In this document: positions 1 through 5,283 of the stretch, one piece after another
Numbering within the stretch: the first letter of the stretch is position 1
Layout of the letters: every line of letters begins with the position of its first letter
Assembly: GCA_029863665.1 (NCBI GenBank)
Contig: JAOTUX010000060.1
Span: forward strand, 1-6,584
Source of the DNA: Candidatus Nitrosopumilus sp.
Lineage (GTDB): Archaea > Thermoproteota > Nitrososphaeria > Nitrososphaerales > Nitrosopumilaceae
DNA length: 6,584 nucleotides
Direction: 5' to 3'
Notes under the pieces: generated by a model
The model's database searches: none
What the model saw: the letters and a program-made list of their open reading frames with translations, nothing else
Told to the model about the DNA's origin: nothing
Program-made: the position numbers and the translations under genes

Positions 1-23
1 CCAACAAAGATTTTAGGATTCAT
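1..23 (-). CDS. Possible 5' end of a divergent gene, cut by the window edge
   Basis: Read on the minus strand, an ATG at 23-21 opens a frame encoding MNPKIFV and then leaves the window, so only seven full codons are visible and no product can be named. The case for a real start is the promoter geometry: a TATA-like tttaagatat lies 21-30 nt before this ATG, which is where an archaeal leaderless gene carries its TATA box. The gene would be divergent from the plus-strand gene at 94. The frame is too short for coding statistics, so this remains a positional inference. Confidence 0.35.
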
Positions 24-43
24 AGTTTTTGCATTTCCTCTTA

Positions 44-53
44 ATATCTTAAA
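44..53 (-). promoter_or_regulatory. TATA-like box for the leftward gene
   Basis: The minus strand reads tttaagatat at -30 to -21 relative to the ATG at 23. This matches the position expected for a TATA box driving a leaderless transcript. It lies back to back with the rightward box at 64-71. Confidence 0.35.
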
Positions 54-63
54 TGTTGAGATA

Positions 64-71
64 GTTATTAT
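64..71 (+). promoter_or_regulatory. TATA-like box for the gene at 94
   Basis: The AT-only stretch ttattata is centred about 26 nt before the ATG at 94. That spacing predicts transcription starting at or very near the A of the ATG, so little or no leader. No Shine-Dalgarno sequence is present before the ATG, consistent with leaderless expression. Confidence 0.4.
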
Positions 72-93
72 ACCATTGGGACAGAAAAAAATC

Positions 94-444
94 ATGCAGT
101 ACTTTCAAGCAGTACAACAAGGAAAACAAAGAGCAAGTAAATCACAAATGAAGATGTTTGAAGTAGCTGGATTTGGAATGTTAACTTTGACAACTAAAAA
201 GGTTAATGGGGATTTTCAACCAGTTGGAGAGGAAGAACTTACTGCTGTAATTAATTCTCCAGACGGATATGTAGCAATAATTGTAGATAAAGACGGATTT
301 ACAAAGGCTCAATCAAAGGCAGTTAAAAAAGAAGAAGCTCTGTCTATTTTCAAAAAACTTAGAGAATTAGGAATTATTGAATATTCAGGAAAGGAAATTC
401 AGATTTGGTCTGAAACAAGGTCAACAATTCAAAATGAGACATAA
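94..444 (+). CDS. Uncharacterised 116-aa protein
   Basis: I do not recognise this family. The product is small, soluble and charged, with no signal peptide or membrane segment. The middle (about residues 25-70) looks mainly beta (GMLTLTT, YVAIIVDKDG). The C-terminal part has a helix followed by short strands (ALSIFKKLRELGIIEYSGKEIQIW), a shape that could be a winged-helix-like element, but this is a guess. I chose ATG 94 because a TATA-like box is centred 26 nt upstream. A TTG at 76 is an in-frame alternative, adding six residues. The frame also stays open to the left edge, but that part overlaps the putative divergent promoter and reads as a hydrophobic string unlike the rest. The stop codon is 4 bp from the stop of the convergent UMP kinase gene. 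Confidence 0.7.
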   Translation: MQYFQAVQQGKQRASKSQMKMFEVAGFGMLTLTTKKVNGDFQPVGEEELTAVINSPDGYVAIIVDKDGFTKAQSKAVKKEEALSIFKKLRELGIIEYSGKEIQIWSETRSTIQNET

Positions 445-448
445 ATAA

Positions 449-1132
449 TTATTTTGAGGGAAAAATAATTTTGGTGCCTACATCATCACCTCTAATTGCT
501 TTTTCAATAGTTTTTGGATTAGCGTTTATGATTCGTGTTTTAATTTTAGAACGTTCAATGATTTTTAGAGCTACAATATCCATGAGATCATACCCACCTG
601 CAATAGAGTCTTCATTAATTAACATATTTTTTAAATTTTTTAATTCAATTCTTCTAAATTTTTTTGCTTTTTTAAATCTGTTTGGATCCATGTCATAAAC
701 TCCATCAACATCAGTAGCATTAAGAAACTGTTCGGCTTGTATTTTTTCGGCGATCAGTGCCGCAGTGCCATTAGTACTTTGACCAGGATGTAAACCACCT
801 GCAACAACAATTAACCCATCATCTACTGCATGTTTAACTTCCTGTAAAGTAGTTGGCGGATGTGAATATGCCTTATTCTTCAGAGCATAAATCAATAGTT
901 TTGCATTGAGTCTAGAAATTTCAATTCCAAGTTCGTCAAGAGTAGATTCATCTGCACCTGATAATCTTGCATGAGAAATATAATGCCGTGCAATATTTCC
1001 ACCACCAGCAATAATAATTGGTTGACAAATCTTACTGATTTTTACAAGAAATTCAGCGTAATCTTTTAGTATTTTTACATTATCCATTCCAAAAACTCTT
1101 CCAGATAATTTGATTACAATCCTTTTTTTCAT
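449..1132 (-). CDS. pyrH: UMP kinase (uridylate kinase), archaeal type
   Basis: This enzyme phosphorylates UMP to UDP with ATP in the cytoplasm, feeding pyrimidine nucleotide synthesis. It belongs to the amino-acid-kinase fold, not the P-loop NMP kinases. Visible motifs in the 227-aa product are the N-terminal KLSGRVF (8-14), the glycine loop AGGGNIAR (42-49), GADES and LGI..SRLNA (59-77) in the UMP-binding half, GGLHPGQSTNGTAA (112-125) and NATDVDGVYDMDPNR (138-152) in the nucleotide-binding half, and a C-terminal GTKI. Length fits archaeal UMP kinases of about 225 aa, which are shorter than bacterial forms. The ATG overlaps the TGA of the upstream HD gene (1129-1132), suggesting translational coupling. 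It is the last gene of a three-gene operon starting with tmk. All expected motifs look intact. Confidence 0.93.
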   Translation of the reverse strand: MKKRIVIKLSGRVFGMDNVKILKDYAEFLVKISKICQPIIIAGGGNIARHYISHARLSGADESTLDELGIEISRLNAKLLIYALKNKAYSHPPTTLQEVKHAVDDGLIVVAGGLHPGQSTNGTAALIAEKIQAEQFLNATDVDGVYDMDPNRFKKAKKFRRIELKNLKNMLINEDSIAGGYDLMDIVALKIIERSKIKTRIINANPKTIEKAIRGDDVGTKIIFPSK

Positions 1133-2364
1133 TTTAGAACACCAAGGATTGATTTTGCGGCAATTTCAACTTTTTTTCTGTGTTTTTCATGAGTATAGAT
1201 CCTAAGAATATTCATAAATCCAGAAATTGCTGAAACCACTGGTATTTGTGAAATTGGCATCTCGTTTGCTAAGGATTTTCCATTCTCATTTGTAATCAAT
1301 ATTATAGATTTTGATTCATTTTTTGAGGGTGCAAGTGGAATTGATGGTGTAACAGAACTGTCTACAAAAATTTCATTTTCATCAATTTTAGATTTTTTAG
1401 AAATAAGGGTTCTTAGTTCATCAGTTCGTGTTTTTTTCAAATTGGTTTTGCTTGTCAATATTCGTTCAAATACACATTTTAGTAATTTTCTATTTTGATA
1501 ATCTAGTGCAAATTGTTTGGCACGTTTTAGTTTTGAAGATTTTGATGAGATCAAAGTTGATAAAACATATTCATCTGTTAATTTGACATATTCATTTAGA
1601 TTAAAAGTTGTAAAACCAAACTCATCATCAGATAGTCTTAATGCTTCAAGTAACATAACTTCAGCTGCTCTGACAGTTTTATGAAAATAGACTGCCTTAA
1701 ACATTTGATATCTTGAATGCATCATTGATTCAAATGAATACAATGCAGAGCGTTCTAAGGCTAATTTTTTCCGATGTATATCAAGTGATTGAGTGATTCT
1801 TTTATGATCAATTTTTGCATGTTCAGCTCCTGTAAAATAACCATCTCTAAGTAAATAATCCATCATATCTGCACTTAATGCACCAGAAACGATCTCGTTC
1901 ATATATTGAAATTTGGAATCTCCAAATGCAATTCTTGTTATGAGTTTTTTGTCATAACCATTCTTTGATAGACTATCACCAATTTCAGATTTTAAAACAA
2001 TCTCTTTACCAAAATTTTCATGTGAAATTTTTTTTGTTTGGATTATTTCTTCAAAGAGATGCGAAAAAGGACCATGACCTATATCATGTAAAAGACCAGA
2101 TAATCTAAGGATTTCAATATCTTCTGATTTTAAAAATCCTTTTTCATTTAACGCATAACCAGCTTGACTAGCAATATGCATAACTCCCAATGAATGCTCA
2201 AATCTTGTATGTTGAGCTGCAGGATACGTTAAATGTGCACCTGAAAGCTGTCTAATCCTTCTTAATCTTTGAAAAAGAGGATTATCAATAATAGATAATT
2301 CATGTTCATATACACGAATAAAATCATGAATTGGATCAATAATGTCTAGATAATTTTTTTTCAT
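1129..2364 (-). CDS. HD-domain phosphohydrolase (COG1078/SAMHD1-like, putative dNTPase)
   Basis: This is a 411-aa metal-dependent phosphohydrolase of the HD superfamily, in the branch that includes SAMHD1 and dGTPase-like enzymes. The N-terminal signature DPIHDFIRVYEHEL (10-23), FQRLRRIRQLSGAHLTYPAA (31-50) and HTRFEHSLG (52-60) is typical of COG1078. The metal ligands are visible as H57, H93-D94 in LLHDIGHGPFSH, and D166 in SADMMDYLLRD, matching the H...HD...D pattern. The C-terminal half (about 240-411) is divergent and basic and cannot be assigned. Substrate is not shown by sequence. Its place between two nucleotide kinase genes, overlapping both by 4 bp (ATGA), suggests hydrolysis of (d)NTPs to nucleosides plus triphosphate, perhaps balancing deoxynucleotide pools. 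Other HD proteins of this group have unknown or different substrates, so the substrate is inference. Confidence 0.88.
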   Translation of the reverse strand: MKKNYLDIIDPIHDFIRVYEHELSIIDNPLFQRLRRIRQLSGAHLTYPAAQHTRFEHSLGVMHIASQAGYALNEKGFLKSEDIEILRLSGLLHDIGHGPFSHLFEEIIQTKKISHENFGKEIVLKSEIGDSLSKNGYDKKLITRIAFGDSKFQYMNEIVSGALSADMMDYLLRDGYFTGAEHAKIDHKRITQSLDIHRKKLALERSALYSFESMMHSRYQMFKAVYFHKTVRAAEVMLLEALRLSDDEFGFTTFNLNEYVKLTDEYVLSTLISSKSSKLKRAKQFALDYQNRKLLKCVFERILTSKTNLKKTRTDELRTLISKKSKIDENEIFVDSSVTPSIPLAPSKNESKSIILITNENGKSLANEMPISQIPVVSAISGFMNILRIYTHEKHRKKVEIAAKSILGVLK

Positions 2365-2942
2365 AGTCCTATCTTCTTTGAAAAGATTTTTAGAATTTCT
2401 TCATGTATTTCTATTTTAGATTTTGACGCATCAATAATTTTCCAATGTTTTTTCTTGGCAGTATTTCGATAAATTTTAGAGATTCGTCTCAAAAATTCTT
2501 CATTTTTTTCAAATTTATCTCTGTGAGTTTTCTGCCTATGAAATGATTCTTTCTGTGTTACATCAAGTAAAACTACAAGATCAGCTTTTGGAAGACCTGC
2601 ATCAAGATTATCAAGCCATTTTTGTTTTAGTCCATTTGCTAAACCATATACTAAATTAGAATGATAGTAACGATTCATGATTAAGACAGAGTTTTTTTCT
2701 TGAGCTTTCAGAATTTGATTTAGTTTTTCCCATCTATTTGCAGCTAAAAGGCAATGAATTACTTGAGGAGGAAATTTTCTTTTTCCATCTAGATATTGTC
2801 TGATTTCTTTCCCAATCGGAGTATCATAGTCAGGAAAATGAAATAATTTTGTTTTGATTTTTCTTTTTTTAAGAGATTTTTCCAATAAAATTGACTGAGT
2901 CAATTTACCTGCCTGATCTCCGCCTTCAATAACAATTATCAT
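2361..2942 (-). CDS. tmk: Thymidylate kinase (dTMP kinase)
   Basis: This enzyme converts dTMP to dTDP using ATP, the step committing thymidylate to DNA synthesis. The 193-aa product has the P-loop kinase layout: P-loop IEGGDQAGKLTQ (5-16), FPDYDTPIGKEI (36-47), LLAANRWEK (65-73), an arginine motif NRYYHSNLVYG (90-100), GLPKADLVVLLDV (116-128), and a LID-like stretch HRDKFEKNEEFLRRI (140-154). The AANRWEK and GLPKADLV segments resemble eukaryotic thymidylate kinases more than the bacterial form. Two positions are unusual: the residue after the P-loop lysine is Leu14, where Ser/Thr is common, and the usual Asp of the DR(Y/H) motif is Asn90. The rest of the fold looks complete. First gene of the operon; its TGA overlaps the HD gene's ATG. 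The ATG lacks a Shine-Dalgarno site. Confidence 0.9.
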   Translation of the reverse strand: MIIVIEGGDQAGKLTQSILLEKSLKKRKIKTKLFHFPDYDTPIGKEIRQYLDGKRKFPPQVIHCLLAANRWEKLNQILKAQEKNSVLIMNRYYHSNLVYGLANGLKQKWLDNLDAGLPKADLVVLLDVTQKESFHRQKTHRDKFEKNEEFLRRISKIYRNTAKKKHWKIIDASKSKIEIHEEILKIFSKKIGL

Positions 2943-2970
2943 AAGTTATTCAATCAGAGAAATTAATTGA

Positions 2971-2977
2971 TTAAAAA
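2971..2977 (-). promoter_or_regulatory. Possible TATA box of the tmk-HD-pyrH operon
   Basis: The minus strand reads tttttaa at -35 to -29 from the tmk ATG. Given usual archaeal spacing this would start transcription about 6 nt before the ATG. The region is so AT-rich that other placements are possible, so this is a weak call. Confidence 0.3.
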
Positions 2978-3076
2978 TCTATCAAGATTATAAAAAAATT
3001 CTTATTAATACTAGGAATAAGTTTCAAAACATCAGTATTGTAAAGTGTGAATTGATTAATTTAGTTAATATTTCCA

Positions 3077-3088
3077 TTTTATAAAAAA
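3077..3088 (+). promoter_or_regulatory. Candidate TATA box for the GGQ gene
   Basis: The string ttttataaaaaa is the best TATA match upstream of the ATG at 3193. If used, the transcript would begin near 3105 and carry a leader of roughly 85-90 nt. That fits the presence of a Shine-Dalgarno-like site for this gene, which most genes in the window lack. Confidence 0.3.
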
Positions 3089-3177
3089 TTATGACATAGG
3101 TATTGTTGAAATAATCTAGAATAATCAGATTACATGACATAGAAATCCTTAGTTAAGATGTAAAATGATCAACTTGT

Positions 3178-3182
3178 GGTGA
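3178..3182 (+). promoter_or_regulatory. Shine-Dalgarno-like site before the GGQ gene
   Basis: The bases ggtga lie 10 nt before the ATG at 3193 and match part of the consensus complementary to the 16S rRNA 3' end. It is one of the few ribosome-binding-like sites in the window and supports ATG 3193 as the start on a leadered mRNA. Confidence 0.4.
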
Positions 3183-3192
3183 AATAAAATCT

Positions 3193-4260
3193 ATGCTTTT
3201 AAAAAAATTTGATTCCAACGAAATTACTCCTTTTGAATGGTATTCCATAAATCGGTTTATTTCAGAGTTAAAATCTCAAAATTCTTCATGCGTGTCAGTA
3301 TTTTATCCATATGATAAAAATTTAGAAACAGTAGATCTTCTAAAAAAAACAAAAAGAGACGATATAACTGAAAAAATTGAATCTGCAATAGAAAAACGGA
3401 TTGAAAAATTAAGTAAATCCATAAGTTCTAAAAACCAATTTATTAATACGTACTGTATTTTTGGTTGGCAGTCTAATGGTAGGATTATACTCAAAGATAT
3501 TGCAATATCAAAAAAACTTCCCTATGTGTATGTGCTTGGGAAAAAACCATATCTAAAACCATTTTATGATATTTTAAAAGCTAATTATAATATCATATTA
3601 GTAGTTCTTGATCACAAATCTGTACACATACAATATCTTCAAGGAAACAAAATACTTGTAGAAAAACGATTTAGTATTAATTTGCAAGGCAGACATAAAA
3701 AAGGAGGACAAAGTCAAAAACGATTCTTAAGAGCAAGGCAAACATTCATTGAAGGATTTTTTAAAAAAATTGTAAAAAAAATTAGAGAGTTAGATTCAAA
3801 CAATGTAGAAATTTTATTTTTAGGAGGTGACGGAACTGCAAAAATTGAACTTCACAGTGAGTTAAACTCAGAACTAAAAAAGAAATGCCGTTTTATTGAT
3901 AATATATCATTTAATACCTCTACTTATGATGTAAATAAAAAAATCATAAAACATCTGTATGATTTTAGAAAAAAACATGTACTTGAAATAATTGCCAAAT
4001 TTGAGCGACTTGTAAAGGAGGGTCTTATTGCAAAAAAGAATTCAGAGATACAAAAAGCACTGGAAATTGGTGCGGTAGATACTCTCTTGATTTCTACAAA
4101 TTATTATCATTCATCTCCAACAAATCAAAAAATAATAAAAATGATAGAAATGGCTGAAAACACTTCATCTAAAATTGAATTTGTAAGTAACCCTAAACTT
4201 GTAAAAAGATTAGAAGATTATGACCATGTTCTTGCATTGTTACGTTACAAATTCAAATAA
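3193..4260 (+). CDS. aRF1/eRF1-like GGQ protein lacking stop-codon motifs (putative ribosome-rescue factor)
   Basis: This 355-aa protein has the release-factor layout. The central domain (about 133-262) carries GRHKKGGQSQKRFLRAR (166-182), with the GGQ at 171-173 that drives peptidyl-tRNA hydrolysis in aRF1/eRF1. The C-terminal domain (about 263-355) shows EIQKALEIGAVDTLLIST (285-302) and ends VLALLRYKFK, both typical of eRF1 domain 3. The N-terminal domain (1-132) has lost the NIKS and YxCxxxF motifs that read stop codons; where aRF1 has NIKS this protein has KRDDITEKIESAIEKRIEKL (54-73). The cysteine-containing minidomain often found in aRF1 domain 3 is also absent, and canonical aRF1 is longer, about 410-430 aa. 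I infer stop-codon-independent nascent-chain release, analogous to Vms1/ANKZF1 and related VLRF1 proteins, not normal termination. Substrate and partners are not shown by the sequence. It stands alone in its transcription unit. Confidence 0.82.
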   Translation: MLLKKFDSNEITPFEWYSINRFISELKSQNSSCVSVFYPYDKNLETVDLLKKTKRDDITEKIESAIEKRIEKLSKSISSKNQFINTYCIFGWQSNGRIILKDIAISKKLPYVYVLGKKPYLKPFYDILKANYNIILVVLDHKSVHIQYLQGNKILVEKRFSINLQGRHKKGGQSQKRFLRARQTFIEGFFKKIVKKIRELDSNNVEILFLGGDGTAKIELHSELNSELKKKCRFIDNISFNTSTYDVNKKIIKHLYDFRKKHVLEIIAKFERLVKEGLIAKKNSEIQKALEIGAVDTLLISTNYYHSSPTNQKIIKMIEMAENTSSKIEFVSNPKLVKRLEDYDHVLALLRYKFK

Positions 4261-4527
4261 TTGTATAATTATTCTATCAAAATTTCTGCAAACCAATTAT
4301 TTTGCTAAGAATAATCTACATAATACACTAGAATCTTAATTATTGATTATCTACTAGTATTTCATCAATTTTTTAATTTTCAAAAAATTTGCATAATTTT
4401 TCAAATTACTTTGATCAATCAATATTAGAAAATATAAAATGAAAATGGAATTTAGGTCAATTTTGAGTAAAAAAGTAGTTTTACAACAGTTTAATTACAA
4501 TACAATTTTACAAATTTTCAGAAAGAC
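4261..4527. other. 267-bp AT-rich intergenic region
   Basis: This stretch lies between the GGQ gene and the zinc-ribbon gene. It holds a weak A:T hairpin at 4367-4389 that may end the GGQ transcript, and the promoter of the next gene, for which tttaatta (4490-4497, -38 to -31 from the ATG at 4528) is a weak TATA candidate. A frame opening at 4439 runs from here into the zinc-ribbon gene but is a shadow frame. I see no RNA gene. Confidence 0.45.
4367..4389 (+). terminator. Weak A:T hairpin with T-tract, possible terminator
   Basis: A perfect 8-bp inverted repeat, aatttttt/aaaaaatt with a 7-nt loop, includes a run of six Ts. Archaeal termination relies mainly on T-tracts, so this could end the GGQ transcript about 110 nt after its stop codon. 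A pure A:T stem is weak and could arise by chance here. Confidence 0.25.
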
Positions 4528-4875
4528 ATGTCCTTTGATAGAAATAGAGAAAGAGAAATGTTTACTGCAACCTGTGGAGATTGTGGAAATGAATGCCAAA
4601 TACCATTTAAACCAAAAGAAGACAGACCAGTTTACTGTAGAGAATGTTTTCAAAATCATAAACCTCAGGAACGTAGTAACTCTAGATATGGAAGAGGATC
4701 CAATTATGGCAGGAATGATAGAGGTTCAAGATTCGGTAGAGGCTCAAGAGACAGTAGACCGAGAGAAATGTTTACTGCAACCTGTGGAGATTGTGGAAAT
4801 GAATGCCAAATACCATTTAAACCAAAAGAAGACAGACCAGTTTACTGTAGAGAATGTTTTCAAAATCATAGATAA
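4528..4875 (+). CDS. Double CxxC-x17-CxxC zinc-ribbon protein with RG-rich linker
   Basis: The 115-aa product carries two copies of a zinc-ribbon domain at about residues 9-44 and 79-114. Each has CGDC, 17 intervening residues including one extra Cys, then CREC, which fits the CxxC-x17-CxxC domain seen in small bacterial and archaeal proteins, often in several copies. The linker (45-78) is low-complexity and rich in Arg, Gly, Ser and Tyr, with RYGRGS, YGRNDRGS and RFGRGS repeats, resembling RG-type RNA-binding tails. Nucleic-acid or ribosome binding is plausible but unproven, and no enzyme motif is present. The two domains are identical in protein and in DNA. ATG 4528 is the first Met in frame; Met11 at 4558 would cut just before the first domain. 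A competing frame from 4439 is open across the same DNA but lacks the cysteine pattern. Confidence 0.85.
   Translation: MSFDRNREREMFTATCGDCGNECQIPFKPKEDRPVYCRECFQNHKPQERSNSRYGRGSNYGRNDRGSRFGRGSRDSRPREMFTATCGDCGNECQIPFKPKEDRPVYCRECFQNHR
4552..4660 (+). repeat. 109-bp perfect direct repeat, copy 1
   Basis: This unit is identical base for base to 4762-4870, with a period of 210 bp (70 codons). It encodes zinc ribbon 1, from Arg-Glu-Met-Phe to Gln-Asn-His. Identity breaks at both flanks (4551 a versus 4761 g; 4661 a versus 4871 g), so the duplicated unit coincides closely with the domain. Confidence 0.95.
4762..4870 (+). repeat. 109-bp perfect direct repeat, copy 2
   Basis: Second copy of the repeat, encoding zinc ribbon 2 and stopping five bases before the end of the gene. 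Synonymous positions are also unchanged, which points to a recent duplication or ongoing gene conversion between the copies. Confidence 0.95.
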
Positions 4876-4911
4876 AATAAAAAAATCATTTTGAAAAATT
4901 CTTAAAACTTT

Positions 4912-5157
4912 ATGATTTATCAAAAACAAAGATTTAGAATAAATCATCAAAATGTTACATTATTGGGCGTCATACCTTCAAGAGATAAAATCAAAATTGG
5001 AATAATTGTACAGATAATACAAAAACATGATCAGCGTTCAGGGAACTTAACAGAAGGTACAGTAAAAAGAATTCTTACTTTAAGTAATTTTCATCCATAT
5101 GGAATTAAGGTGGAATTGAATAGTGGGAAAATAGGACGCGTTCAAAATATAATATAG
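4912..5157 (+). CDS. YwbE family protein (DUF2196)
   Basis: The conserved core matches the small YwbE/DUF2196 family: IKIGIIVQIIQKHDQRSG (27-44), LTEGTVKRILT (46-56), and FHPYGIKVELNSGKIGRVQNII (60-81), the family's hallmark. The fold is a small all-beta barrel-like domain and its function is not established, so I assign none. Family members are usually about 60-66 aa, while this frame gives 81 aa from ATG 4912. A TTG at 4963 would give 64 aa, and a TATA-like tttagaata sits 22-30 nt before it (4933-4941), so the true start may be the TTG. With the ATG start the gene follows the zinc-ribbon gene by 36 bp and could share its transcript. Confidence 0.83.
   Translation: MIYQKQRFRINHQNVTLLGVIPSRDKIKIGIIVQIIQKHDQRSGNLTEGTVKRILTLSNFHPYGIKVELNSGKIGRVQNII
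4933..4941 (+). promoter_or_regulatory. TATA-like box that may set a shorter YwbE start
   Basis: The bases tttagaata sit at -30 to -22 from the TTG at 4963, the expected position for a leaderless start. If used, the YwbE protein begins at that TTG and has the family's usual length. Confidence 0.25.
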
Positions 5158-5251
5158 TATCTAAATTTTATTAGAACAAAAAGATGGATTTAAAAAATAT
5201 TTGAAATTAAACTAAGCATATTTAAAAAAAATTAAACAAATCTCATCAAGA

Positions 5252-5260
5252 TTTATAACT
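5252..5260 (+). promoter_or_regulatory. TATA box of the Hsp20 gene
   Basis: The sequence tttataact is centred about 28 nt before the ATG at 5284 and is preceded by a purine-containing BRE-like caaga. Spacing predicts transcription starting within a few bases of the ATG. No Shine-Dalgarno site is present, as expected for a leaderless or nearly leaderless gene. Confidence 0.5.
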
Positions 5261-5283
5261 TAAAATTAAGCACACAACATAAA

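Larger units (their letters stand above)
2943..3192. other. 250-bp AT-rich divergent intergenic region
   Basis: This region separates the leftward tmk operon from the rightward GGQ gene, so it must hold promoters for both. No ORF of note and no tRNA-like T-arm or anticodon structure is visible. It contains a perfect 9-bp direct repeat (atgacatag at 3091-3099 and 3134-3142), a 6-bp inverted repeat cttatt/aataag with a 9-nt loop (3001-3021), and a strong TATA-like tttataaa. The repeats could be operator sites, but short repeats are expected by chance at this base composition. Confidence 0.5.

Noticed and set aside
1..93. In-frame extension of the 116-aa gene to the left edge, with a hydrophobic stretch resembling a membrane segment
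   Set aside because: The region has no ATG in frame, overlaps the putative divergent start and both TATA-like boxes, and the hydrophobic reading is what T-rich promoter DNA gives. A longer protein cannot be fully excluded without upstream sequence.
471..698. Plus-strand frame of 75 codons inside pyrH
   Set aside because: It lies antisense to the well-supported UMP kinase and has a Phe/Leu/Ile-rich composition typical of a complementary-strand shadow.
2943..3192. tRNA or structured RNA gene in the 250-bp intergenic region
   Set aside because: There is no GC-rich stem, no T-loop-like GTTCRA motif and no cloverleaf. The only hairpins are short and A:T-rich.
3303..3494. Minus-strand frame of 63 codons inside the GGQ gene
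   Set aside because: It is antisense to a gene with clear homology and has no motif of its own.
3193..4260. Canonical aRF1 or Pelota
   Set aside because: NIKS and YxCxxxF are missing, which argues against aRF1, and the GGQ is present, which argues against Pelota/Dom34, which lacks it.
4552..4870. Possible CRISPR-like or mobile-element repeat
   Set aside because: There are only two units, they are 109 bp long, and they encode a protein domain in frame. No terminal inverted repeats or target-site duplications are visible.
4439..4894. A 151-codon plus-strand frame overlapping the zinc-ribbon gene, with its own internal protein repeat
   Set aside because: It is longer than the real gene only because the 109-bp repeat with a period divisible by three keeps a second frame open in both copies. 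It has no recognisable domain, while the frame from 4528 gives the CxxC-x17-CxxC pattern twice.
4744..4950. Minus-strand frame of 68 codons across the second zinc ribbon and the next gene's start
   Set aside because: It is antisense to the repeat and to the YwbE upstream region, with no domain or promoter support.
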